Assembly (NCBI RefSeq): GCF_964355755.1
Contig: NC_092674.1
Span: 27,206,001-27,270,000 of the forward strand
DNA length: 64,000 bases
Direction of reading: 5' to 3'
DNA from: Antedon mediterranea
Lineage: Eukaryota > Echinodermata > Crinoidea > Comatulida > Antedonidae
The notes below the pieces were generated by a model. That model worked only from the letters and a program-made list of their open reading frames with translations, was not told where the DNA came from and searched no databases. Every line of letters starts with the position of its first letter. The first letter of the stretch is position 1. A program made the translations under genes and the position numbers. Positions 33,301-43,526 of this stretch are shown here, piece after piece.

Positions 33301-36300
33301 CCTGCTTTAGCTTCTTTAATCTCGCCATAGATTGACTGGTATGATGGTGGCGCATCTGTAACACAAAAGAAATAATAAAACCATGTTGGAAAATATTGTT
33401 TGAAAGATTGCATGGCGAAATCAAATGTTGATAAAGTTTGCGATATACCACGTATATTTAGTTCTGAAAAGAGCTTCTCGATGTTTCGATCAATCTACTT
33501 TGATCGTCCTCAGGACAGAAAAATGTTCTCACCCTAAGGGCGATCGAAGTTGGAATAGTTGTTGATGTACATACAGAAGTACACGCATATATAGAAATTA
33601 AGAAGACGTACATTACTTTGCAATAAGTGTAAGAATCCATGAATTTTACAAATGTTGGTTGGACAAAAGCATAAAAATTTAACCACATATAAAATATTTA
33701 TTATACAGCAAACATATCATACGGTCTATAAATTAGGCTAATTTGACATTACTATATTGCATTATGTTCGAGAAATTGAAAATATTTGAAAGGTTATCAT
33801 AATTAATTATAATAAATTTTAACTTTAATTTCTTTCATAATAATTTAATTATCACTAACACAGATAAACTTTCATAAATATATCATTTATAAACATTTCG
33901 CGGGTTTATATTAATATTGCATTATGTTCAAGCAATTGAAAATCTTTGGATTTGTTAAATGTCAGAAAATATTATTATGAAGAGATGATAAAGTTAGAAA
34001 AAATCAAAATTGATAGGAAAAAAAAAACAAAATCAGAAAGCAAAATTTACCATTTAATATAATTACACATTCAGACACGATCGAACCTTTAATGCTTTAA
34101 ACAAATTTTACCTTTTTGTATTTGATTGTAGTCAGGTGGAGCAGGCTGTTCCGTTCCATAGTTTGGATTGTCTGGTCCCTGTTCCAGATCCTGTTGAAAG
34201 GGAAACAAGAATTAAACTTGAACTTCTCCTAGAATTAGGTCAAAACGGTTATTTTGCAATATTTCCATCAAATTCTAAGAGCTGGATTAGAATCATCCAG
34301 GATTTAAATGATAAAAATTCCCACATTTAGAAACTACAAATATCAAATTATTAAAAAAAAAACGTACAAGTAGAAATTTTAAATAATTGAAAAACATTGT
34401 AATTTATCAATAAAATAAGTTTTGATATTCAATTTAGTAACTATTTACAGTACTGTAGTATTGGTACTCTACATTGTAAAACTGCACTGTATTTTATTTT
34501 TATTTTAAGCTCTGTCTACACTAGTTTGACAAAAAAAGTTGTATGTGCCTAAATATGGTAGTGAAATGCTTAAATATGGTAGTGATATGACATCATCATG
34601 TCCATATATGAGCTCATCACATTTTTCTGTCATCATAAGTTTGATAGTGAGACAGAGCTAAAGGTCTATGTATTTCTTTTTCTTTTATTGTGTCCTAGTG
34701 TTACTTCATGAATGTAATAATATATTTGTTTTATTATATTTTTTCTTTGTATTAATTTATGATTATGTTGGCAATATCTTTTAGGATTTTCTTTAGTTAC
34801 TTAGTTACTACTAATTCACATTACTGTACATATTTGTATGCTATATTATAAGATGATTATTATGTGTAAATATATTTTAAACAGAATAAAACAATGTACA
34901 GGATAAAAGGTGAAAATTGTCATGCTGAACTGAGGGCAAATTAATATCCTTTAGTAATTTAATACATGCAGAATAAAACATACCCTACAATAATTACACT
35001 ATAATACTACTGTGAATACTACTGTGATTTCTACTGTAGATTCCCGATTTTCTATAAAAAAAAAGTATCACTTCTAAAATTTGTTATCTTAAGTCACATG
35101 CTAACATGTACAGTATGAAAAAAACTAGTTCTATTTTTCAAAATCTGTAAACAGGGAAGTTACATGCTGATATATTGTATAAAAAAATCCCATTTCCATT
35201 ATTATAATAATGAGTTTGATCTTTAGTAACACCATGGAGGTATACCTCCATGGTAACACTAACAAGGTAAATATTGACATCATATAATAATAGGAATAAC
35301 TTCCATTTCATAGGAACTGTAGGCATATGTAAACAGTTTACTATGGAAACTGTGTTGATCCACTATATGTCCAAGCACTGCAGGGAGTTGTAAAATAATT
35401 ATATTTTACAACTCCCTGGTCCAAGCATGGCATTAACTTAAAAAGCTATAACCAGAGGTCCATATCTAAAATCTTAACTGCCCAGTGGTATATGGAAATC
35501 TAATTATTTTTAATAAACAAAACAAATTTGAGAATGAGCAAAAACTGCCCTGAACCAGGAATCTCCTGCTTATACAGTATGCAGGACATCCAATTTTAAA
35601 AGCCTTAATACAAAGCTAACTTATAAAATAATATAATAATAATAATAGTATAAATAAAATAATAATAAAACACTTTGCACTAGGCCTAACACCAGAGGCC
35701 TGGGATGTCAATAATTTTAAACACTAATCAATATAGAGTTGATGGTTCAAGCAATATGCTAATAAACCCGAAAATGAAAACATAATCAATAAACAACAAT
35801 AACATAATTTCAGGCTTGATTCTGACAACTGCGCTGACAAATGGGCCGACAACTGAGTAGTATTGAATAAATATAGAGATATTTTATTTTATATTTTATT
35901 CCTTTTACATTACAGTATATTTGGTGATAAATAAAATACGGTATGATGAGACATTTTATACCTTGTAAATATACAGTCTACATGAACCTCTATTAAGGGG
36001 ACACATTTAGGACACAACAAAGCGTCCACTTAATAGAGGTTTTGACTGAATATGGGTTGGCCTGCAGTCCTGTATCAAGTGTTGAAAGATATACTGTATT
36101 GCCTCGACTCTTGTTTTAAAGGGAAAGATTCCACTTAATAAGGATGTCACCTGAATAGGGATGCTGTACTGTACAACTCTGCTCTGTCTACACTATTATC
36201 AAACTTGTGACAAAAAAATGTGATGTGCCCATATGTGAACATGATGTCATAACTACCATATTTGGACACAAACTAGTTTGATAGTGTAGACAGAGCTTTA

Positions 36301-38083
36301 GTCCGAGTTTATACTCAATTAGAATAAGTCTGGTCAAATGTTAAATAAAATCAAATGCAAAATAAAACCGAAGAAAGCAAAACTCAAGCATAAAGTAGTA
36401 ACATATGCCAGAATGTTATTTTACTATACATCATAAAAAAAATAATATAAAAAATGTTACAAAAATGGTAATTTAAGCAGACATGGATTATCCTAGAATT
36501 CTCGCCTTAGTGATATATTATTAAAGCCAGTCTGCAGCACACTAGGTGCATGTGAAAGAATTGAAGTGGAATAATATGAGGGATCATCCATGTGATTAAT
36601 GAAATTACATCCAAGTTTCATGCACCTCACAAATGCAGCTGATTGAGAAAATAAACAAAGAACTGCAAAATGCAAGAATTTCATTCATTTGGTAAAAAAG
36701 AAATACAAAGAGTGTAGGATGAACTGCATGATTGAATTACAATTCCAATGACAATACATACCATATCAGTCATAAAAAATGGTATTTTTAATTATTATTT
36801 TCCCATATCCAACTGTAAAGATGTACTGTTAGTGAAACATGAATATAAAATAAACATAGAAAATGCCATTTTAAAAGTTGTTTTTATATTTTGGAAGTCT
36901 TACTGTACCTCAATTTGTAACAGAACTTAAAGATACTGTATAAAAAAAATGTCAGGTATTATAATTATTCACTTTGACAAAAAACTGGATCGAAAAAGAA
37001 ATCATTTTCCAAAAATAGTAAAATTTATACTAAATTTTTAGTATATTTTACATTATACTGTATAACATTAGGCCTAAGGAATCATGTCAAAATTATTGTA
37101 CTGCAGGTACAGAGCGGTTTACAGTAATTCAGTCATTAAATTTTTCGTTGTTTAATAACACGCCGCCATCATCTTTCGTGAAACTGATCGAGTGGTAATG
37201 TAGCATCTATTATACTGCAGTAAGCATAATTTTAATATGTTTCAATGTAGCTAGAGGTTTATGAGACAGACACTGCAATTACACAGTAGTTAATATGGTT
37301 GCAGTTAGAATCATTTTGATATGGTCCCTGTAAATTCTTTTAGTTCATATTTCACAAACAATACATCTTCTCATTATTCTGCCGTAGTACGATAATAGGA
37401 TGAAAAAAGCACAGAATAAATAATTGTTAATAACAAAATGAAGAAAAAAAAAGAAAAAATGTGAAAAGAAATAAAAAATTTAAAATTTCAGGCTGGGTGG
37501 GACTCACCAACTTTGTGTCTGTTTGTTCATCAGAATTTGCAAGTGCTTGCTATATTATAAAAATTAAATACAAAACTGCTAAACTCATACTAGTTAAGCT
37601 AACTAATAGCATTATATTATTAGTCTTTTGTAGCAATAATAATAATTAATAATATTATAGAGCCTAGCTTAGCTAGGCCTATTTGGTAAATTCCCAACCT
37701 ACTCGTCGTGTCGTGATGGATGTTTCAGTCTTCAGCTACCTAAAGTGCAGAGCACAACAAGAAGAAGGCAAGCCATCCATCATTCATAAAATGGGAAGGC
37801 TGCTAAAGGCCTAGAGTAGTATATAATAATATAATATTAGCCTACCACTGCCAGTCACACCAGGCAGGGAGGTCACACTCTGTGTGTGTAGGCTAGATAG
37901 AGTAGTTATTTTTAGGCCCCCTCTTTGTTAGCTCAGACAGTCTAGCCATGGTCCATGGAGGTATAAAATAAATACCTCCATGGTCTAGCTAGGCTGCTTT
38001 TACAGAAACATAAGCTAACATTCAATACAATGAAAAGTCAAAAACCCATAATACAAGTTAAACACTACCTTTTCTACTTCCAT
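30382..38083 (-). CDS. TMEM272-like four-pass membrane protein with two PPxY motifs (copy 2)
   Basis: Six coding exons: 38069-38083, 34112-34190, 33245-33355, 32722-32781, 31310-31519, 30382-30575. They give 222 residues, all in phase, with exon sizes nearly equal to copy 1. Start MEVEK in a 15-nt first exon. N-terminus APPDY and APPSY (WW-domain ligands), then YGEIKEAKAGSSG. TM blocks: LLLILLNTLCCTIMMALILA/PITMIVIG, IPIYLIVGGAFTIA, SLFGCFLFAWFIAG, and a last one with GLLCCCFCCAACAAG. The loop has WIYGTDPNTDN and NYCNGT, a potential N-glycosylation site. The 3' part of exon 5 is repeated twice downstream with extra donors (31092-31280). Probable poly(A) signal (minus) 30316-30321. Confidence 0.85.
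30623..30730. mobile_element. AAGCTCTGTCTACAC MITE, copy 4 (partial)
   Basis: ACTTTATGTTACAAAAAATGTGATGTGCCC...CACTACCATATTTGGGCACATC...TTTGATAG is the family interior. Both terminal CTCTGTCTACAC blocks are degraded. Confidence 0.65.
31092..31373 (-). repeat. Tandem triplication of the 3' half of an exon
   Basis: Units begin at 31092, 31186 and 31281 (94-95 bp). The third is the real 3' end of exon 5 plus its donor. The other two encode TKQGTCS(N/Y)LFGCFLFAWFIAG in open frame, each followed by a donor (GTGAAT and GTGAGT). I see no convincing acceptor for them. Confidence 0.85.
33481..33515 (-). ncRNA. Hammerhead-like motif in a retroelement relic
   Basis: On the minus strand CTGAGGA is followed by a CGATCAA/TTGATCG hairpin and then GAAAC, matching the two conserved cores of a hammerhead. 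Helices I/III and the cleavage site were not verified. It lies in intron 2 of the second TMEM272-like gene. Confidence 0.3.
34507..34661. mobile_element. AAGCTCTGTCTACAC MITE, copy 5
   Basis: Ends AAGCTCTGTCTACACTAGTT and GATAGTGAGACAGAGCT, with the family interior. It lies in intron 1 of the second TMEM272-like gene. Confidence 0.8.
35226..35259. mobile_element. Micro-foldback insertion 4 (20 bp) with 7-bp direct repeats
   Basis: GTAACAC (35226-35232), then the perfect palindrome CATGGAGGTATACCTCCATG (35233-35252), then GTAACAC (35253-35259). Confidence 0.75.
35369..35427. mobile_element. Micro-foldback insertion 5 (38 bp) with 9-bp direct repeats
   Basis: GTCCAAGCA (35369-35377), then CTG and a 38-bp palindrome (35381-35418; arms CAGGGAGTTGTAAAAT/ATTTTACAACTCCCTG), then GTCCAAGCA (35419-35427). 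Confidence 0.7.
36181..36300. mobile_element. AAGCTCTGTCTACAC MITE, copy 6
   Basis: Starts GCTCTGTCTACACTATTATC and ends GATAGTGTAGACAGAGCTT. It is internally shortened (about 118 bp). It lies in intron 1 of the second TMEM272-like gene. Confidence 0.8.
37940..37989. mobile_element. Micro-foldback insertion 6 with direct repeats
   Basis: The palindrome at 37954-37982 has arms CATGGAGGTAT/ATACCTCCATG. GTCTAGC occurs at 37940-37946 and 37983-37989, and CATGGTC at 37947-37953 and 37980-37986, so the exact boundary is ambiguous. It lies about 80 bp inside intron 1 of the second TMEM272-like gene. Confidence 0.6.
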
Positions 38084-38670
38084 TTCTCAAATGTTATAAA
38101 GTCTTTAGTTTAGGAGGAATAATAAAGGTGCGCCGCCTCTTTTTTTGTTGTTGTTCTCTGCTGCACCACTGCTGTGTTTTGTGTCGTACTTAGTTATGCA
38201 TGACTGCTTTTTGATCTCGTGTGTGTGTGTAAACGCGACGTAAGAATAGTACAACTCTAGAGGGCGATATGTACGTAATTTCTTCAAAAGAAGTAAGATT
38301 TCAAACGTAAAAGCATTTAAAAATGTATGATCAAACACAATGAGATAAATAACTGACATACACTTACTAAACAGTGTGTATTTATTCTTTAAAAATGTCT
38401 AAAATCTAAACAAAAAACTATACATTGTAACAACCAACACACTGGTAGTGTATCAGCATTGTATTATTAATATTGCAGTATGAGTATGGAATCCGGAATA
38501 AAAAAATCAGGCATTTTGTTAAAATAGAATACACAGAATAATGTATAGATCTTGGATGGTCCAAAAAATGAAAGAAGCCCGCCCTCAATTCCTAGAATTG
38601 AACACGCATTAATATTCTGCAAACATGTCTTCATTACATACAAAAATTTAGGAATGTTATTACGTCTATG
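38084..38670. other. Gap between the TMEM272-like gene and AKAP17A
   Basis: About 590 bp holding the promoter side of the gene starting at 38083 and the 3' flank of AKAP17A (possible minus-strand poly(A) signal at 38381-38386). The two transcription units are in the same direction. No exon seen. Confidence 0.5.
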
Positions 38671-41504
38671 TCACCTCTTATGAGGTACGGTAGACGAAAC
38701 GACTTTACTCCGTACTGCTTTTACATCGGTTCTTTCCGTCTTTTGCGCCGTGACTATAGCCGATTTTAACCTTGATTTACCGCTTATTTTTTTACGAAGC
38801 TCTTCCATTTCTTCAAGTTTTCTTTTCTCATTTCTTTCTTCCATGTTTTTTAAAAGTTTCTTTTTTAATTTCAACTCTCTTCGTTTCAACTCTCTTACTT
38901 TACGTTCCTCCTGTTTTTTTTTCTTTCGCTCATCATCTAGTTTCTTTTTCTTCTCTTTTTCAATTTGTTTTATCCTCTCATTTTGAAGTTCTGTTACTTT
39001 CCTTTGAACTTCCTCCTGCTGTTTTATTTTCTAGGTAGAAAAAAATGAAATACAAAAATAAATTAATGTTAAACAGTTCCTGGTTGCATGAATTTTTTTC
39101 CAAATACCTTAGATTGCAAGATAGCTGACTTTTCCTAAATAACTGAACCTAACCCTCTAAGATGCTTAAGATAACTTAACAGCAAGAAGGACTAATATAA
39201 GGTGTCCTGCAGGAAGTTGACATCAAAAATAGGTTGCTGGATACAATTAATCATCACGCACTTAGCTACACAACTGTCTTGAAAAGGTGATAATGCAGGG
39301 AAAATTGAGGGGTCAAGGAAACCAGGTCGACCAAAAGCAAGATGGACAGATAGAATTAAGGCCCTTGTTGGACATCCTCTGCCGGTTGTTTACCAACTAG
39401 CTGCTGATCGTAAACAGTGGAATACTATCATGAGAGTCACGAATGACCCTCTAAGTAATCTCTCTCTCTATATAAAAATGTTTTTATCCAATATGATGAA
39501 GAGATGTCAAATAAATGAAAGAAATAGATGAGGTGTACCGCAAAACTTTATATCAACATTTGATTTCACCATGCAAGTCTTCAAAACAATATAATACTGT
39601 ATATTCATAATCTGCTCCCGAAAATGGGATGCCCTCTCTAAGATTTTTAGAGGAAGTTTTTTGGAAAAGAAATGTTGCTTCCTGATTATCCCACCTAAAA
39701 TCATTTGCACCAAAAGTTATAAAATTTGTGGATTAGAGAATGTGTTTAACCTTACCTTTATTCGGCAAAATAATTCTGTTAATAAACGAATTGATTCCAA
39801 TTTTCTCTGAGCTAACAGCAGTTTTCTCTCTTCCATTGCAATCTTCCGCTGCAACTCGGCTTCAGCTTGGAGTCGCTTCTTTTCGTCCTTTCTTATTCTT
39901 CTACGCGCTTCACGTTTTTCAAGCCGGCTCATTTTTCTCATGGCTTTCTGAACTTTCCGTCTCTGTTTCTCCCGTCCCTCCTCTTCTTTCTTTCTCCTTC
40001 AAAAAAAAAGTTTCATATAATTTAAATTTATTAAATTCCAAGCAGAGTTAAATAACATACTATAAAGCTCTGTCTACACTATCAAACTAACTGTGATCAG
40101 CCCAAATACGGTAGTGATATACCCAAATATGGTAGTGATATGATGTCATCATGTCCATATATATTTTTTTGTCACATAAAGTATGACAGCGTAGACAGAG
40201 CTTTAGTTATAACTTTAAAAATGGTTAATTAAGAGTAGAGAAGGCTACTGCAAAAGTCAACCCCAAACTTTATAAATGTCTACTAGTCCATGTAAACAGT
40301 ATTAAATAAGTACTACAAATACCTTTCTTCTTCTACTCTTTGTTCCTCTGCTTCTCTTTCTTTTTTCTTTTGTTCTTCCCTTTCTCTTTCAAGTTGTATG
40401 AGCCTTTCTCTCTCTTTATTTCTTTTCCGTATTGATTTTGCACTCATGTGTTTTGTTTTATCAAAATCAACCTACATAAAATTACAAATATTAATTATGG
40501 ATGGGAGTCTCTTCCTTCCTCACAATTTGAATAACAATCATTATTTTTATCACATCATTATTATCATCATTAAAATGAAATTAAAAATAATATTAATTTA
40601 TTATGTTGTAAAGGCTGGGGAGTTTCTTCTTTTCTCAAGTCAGCAGCAACCTCAGTCCTAGTCAATTCATTTGCAATCAACACATTTCGCTCTTCCCTAC
40701 CCCAACAATCGTTAATTTTAATCACATCATTATTGTTATTACCTTATAATCCACAGTGTATGCCTTGCCATCATCTTTCCTCATCAACTTCATTCCTTTT
40801 AATGAATCCATTGCTTTTACAAAACCTATATATTCTGTAAACTGTATATAAGCACTGAAAGTAATATTACCACCAAAGTTGAAGTTTCCAAATTTTCCTC
40901 CAGTTATTTGATTTTCGTGTCGATACGAGTCTAAAATTGGTATATCAACGTTACGCAGCTCACCGTATTGTTCAAAGATTTTACGAATAATAAACTCACT
41001 TGGATTGTCCGGGTCCTTTTTCGTGGAAAACCATTTACCAGGAAGGTTTTCCAGATGTATCGTGTCGGGTCTTTCACCCGGATTACACTCATTCATGTGT
41101 TGAGCGTCGCGGAAGAAAGAGTCCCAGTCGTGACGTGTTGGGTGAGCAATCTTAGCTTCCGCTGCTCGAACCTTTAGCAGTTCTGTGAAACCGGATAGCT
41201 TGATGTTTTTGCTGTCAAGACGAAGCATTAAAACTTTTAACAGAGCTTTTGTTTCAACTTCAGCCTCGAAGCGAATAAAATCAAAAGAGCTTTGTTTTAC
41301 ACGCAGGATAATGAATTGATCTGGGTGTATCATGTTCTTTAGCTTCTCCATCACTTCCCAGTTACTGATCGACTTGCCTGGTGTCTTAAGTTGTGGCAGG
41401 GTCACTGAAATGCTCATCTTTGCAATGGGTTTTAGGTAGAGCTTCTGAGGCTCAAATAATTCTATGGCTTCGGAGGTATCATTGCATAAGGTCGTGGAAG
41501 CCAT
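38671..41504 (-). CDS. AKAP17A: A-kinase anchor protein 17A orthologue
   Basis: Four coding exons: 40743-41504, 40323-40471, 39756-39996, 38671-39030, giving 503 residues, all in phase. Exon 1 holds the conserved N-terminal region (YLKPIAKMSISVTLPQLK, HDWDSFFRDA) and an RRM at about 147-254 (IHLENLPGKWF; FSAYIQFTEY). Exons 2-4 are almost entirely charged helix (K/E/R-rich, about 260-455), followed by a basic tail ending VPHKR. In vertebrates this protein sits in nuclear speckles, binds PKA regulatory subunits and affects splice-site choice. This copy is shorter than the human one and lacks a long RS-type tail. A TTTTCAG acceptor at 41569-41571 shows the start codon lies in a second exon after a 5'-UTR intron. 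It is divergently arranged with the Mesh-like gene, about 2 kb apart. Confidence 0.9.
39298..39450 (+). mobile_element. LINE 3'-end fragment
   Basis: GKIEGSRKPGRPKARWTDRIK and LAADRKQWNTIMRVTND fit the C-terminal tail of non-LTR polymerases (G(R/K)P..RW.D.I...A.DR..W). It lies antisense in intron 3 of AKAP17A. Upstream frames are broken. Confidence 0.6.
40065..40204. mobile_element. AAGCTCTGTCTACAC MITE, copy 7, with TA flanks
   Basis: TATAAAGCTCTG at the left and CAGAGCTTTAG at the right give TA on both sides. Family interior present. It lies in intron 2 of AKAP17A. Confidence 0.85.
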
Positions 41505-41568
41505 GTTGTTATAAATGTTAGCATCACTTTCACAACATAACCTCTCCTTAATTAGTTACACACAAAAT

Positions 41569-43526
41569 CTGAAAATAAAATAAACCAATAATTGTATGTT
41601 AAAGGCTAAATGTGACGGTAGAGCATGTTTTACGATAGCTTTTTTAATCTGAATCTAATCTTCCTACTACACTGTACGCCTGGCTTATTAATATTATAAA
41701 AATGCACAATACTGTAATGAAGTTGAGCATCAGAGGCAAACCTAGCCTAGCAAGATATAGTAGCATAAATAATACTCGGTCCTAAGGGTTTCATTTCATC
41801 TTGATATCGAGACTGACACCACACAGTGACATGGGGAAGGGGAGGGGAGATACACGGATTACACTTTTTTGACTTGGCTATCTACATTACATCTCCTAGT
41901 CCTAGCTAGTCACTCTAAAAGATTAGGATAATGCTAAGTAAAAGAACCCATATACACTTGCTAGCCTACTGCTTAAATTTGGATTTGGGCCTAGCCTAGG
42001 CCTACCAGTTTATTGTTTATGCAATGCCCACTCAGCAGACAGTGGCAATATGCCTGGCCGACCGTGCCCGATTGTCTGATTAAAGTAGGCCTAGCCTTTA
42101 TATTTAATGTCAAATATATGATAATGTACACAAATGTCCATATAATTTACCAGAAATTAGAACTAAAATAAACTGTACATAATGTTGAATTCTAATAATG
42201 TTAATAACATCAATAAAAACAACTTTAAACGACTTGTTTTCACGTTTCCCCTTTGTTGTTAATTTTGTCGTCCCATATTCGATTTCTCGTGTTCTTCTTC
42301 GGTGGTGTGTGCCGCCCTCATTCAAAATAGTTGTCATCAAAGAACTTTGGTACCAATTGAAGTAATGAGCATGGATGGATGATAAAAGTTATAATTACGG
42401 ATTAAAGTTTTAAGCCCGAGCGAGAGAAGAAAGCCACATAATCATAATTGAGTTAAATGTTAATAGCTTTTGTTGTTACATTGTCACCCTATTGTTTTAG
42501 CAAGTGGATCAGAGAAACTTAGAAACATGTACTAGGCCTATACAAAATAATAAATTGGTATTTAAACTTGATATCTAAGTTCAGTTGAATATTATATTTT
42601 GTTTTCGTTTTTGTCTTGTTTGTAAGATGACTAAACATAAATGTCATTGTTTAATTCAATTGTTACACTGTGTGTACATTACCGCGGATAACCCTAACCG
42701 TGACTGCGGCCTTTTGTTTACCGTAGTGTTTATGTTCAGTTCTTTTCAAGTACTACCATTTCACCAGTAACTGTAAATGTATTGAATATACTTTTCAACA
42801 TTTATAGGTCGGAAAAACTTCTTACCAGTACCATAGAATTACAATATTGTTATGGTGGCCTATTATGTTTTTTCGTGTGCGTAAGCAGAGTAGGCTTATT
42901 ACCCAAAGTCCAATATAAACAAAATGATTTGAGCAAATTTACTTTGTAAACACGTTGAACGTTGTACTACTTATTCTTATTTAGTAATGTTTAGTACAAA
43001 TAATGGCGGGTCCTAAATAGACGGCCGATTCGTAACAGGTTGTCACATCCTATATGGGTCTAGGGTTTTTATATATACTGTTGGAAATCCCATGGTTTTG
43101 TTGTTGTTATTAAACATTGTATTATTAATTGCCTATAAAAGCGTGTCGAATACAAACATGTTTTGTTCGTCTTATCATTTTTGATTGGCTAATTGTTGTA
43201 TTATGTTGTAACATTGTGATATTATATGTCATGCTATATTTAGTTCTCTATTCACCTGATGAGTTTTGTCGTTTTAATAAATCAGTCGTTTTAATAAATC
43301 GAGGCAGTTTTAATTACCTATAGCCTATAATTATAATGTTAACATTTTAAACCGGAGAGACGAAGTGGGAACGTGGAGTAGACAGTCCAACCTGTGGCTC
43401 TGCTCATAGTGTAACTAAAATAAGGAACGGAGGTTGGGGAATTTTTTTTGAAAGAGAAGGAGGCATAGAGTGTTTATTTTGTCGATCATTTCCTCATTCT
43501 TCACAGTTGTGAACGGGTCAGCAAAG
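41569..43526. other. Divergent intergenic region between AKAP17A and the Mesh-like gene
   Basis: It should contain the promoters of both genes and the AKAP17A 5'-UTR exon. From about 42840 to 43526 it matches 61700-62339 in front of the second Mesh-like copy, so this part is within a segmental duplication. A truncated hammerhead-like CACCTGATGAG is at 43254. Confidence 0.6.

Noticed and set aside
38750-39038. Phe/Ser-rich open frames on the plus strand
   Set aside because: They are antisense shadows of the Lys/Glu/Arg-rich exons of AKAP17A.
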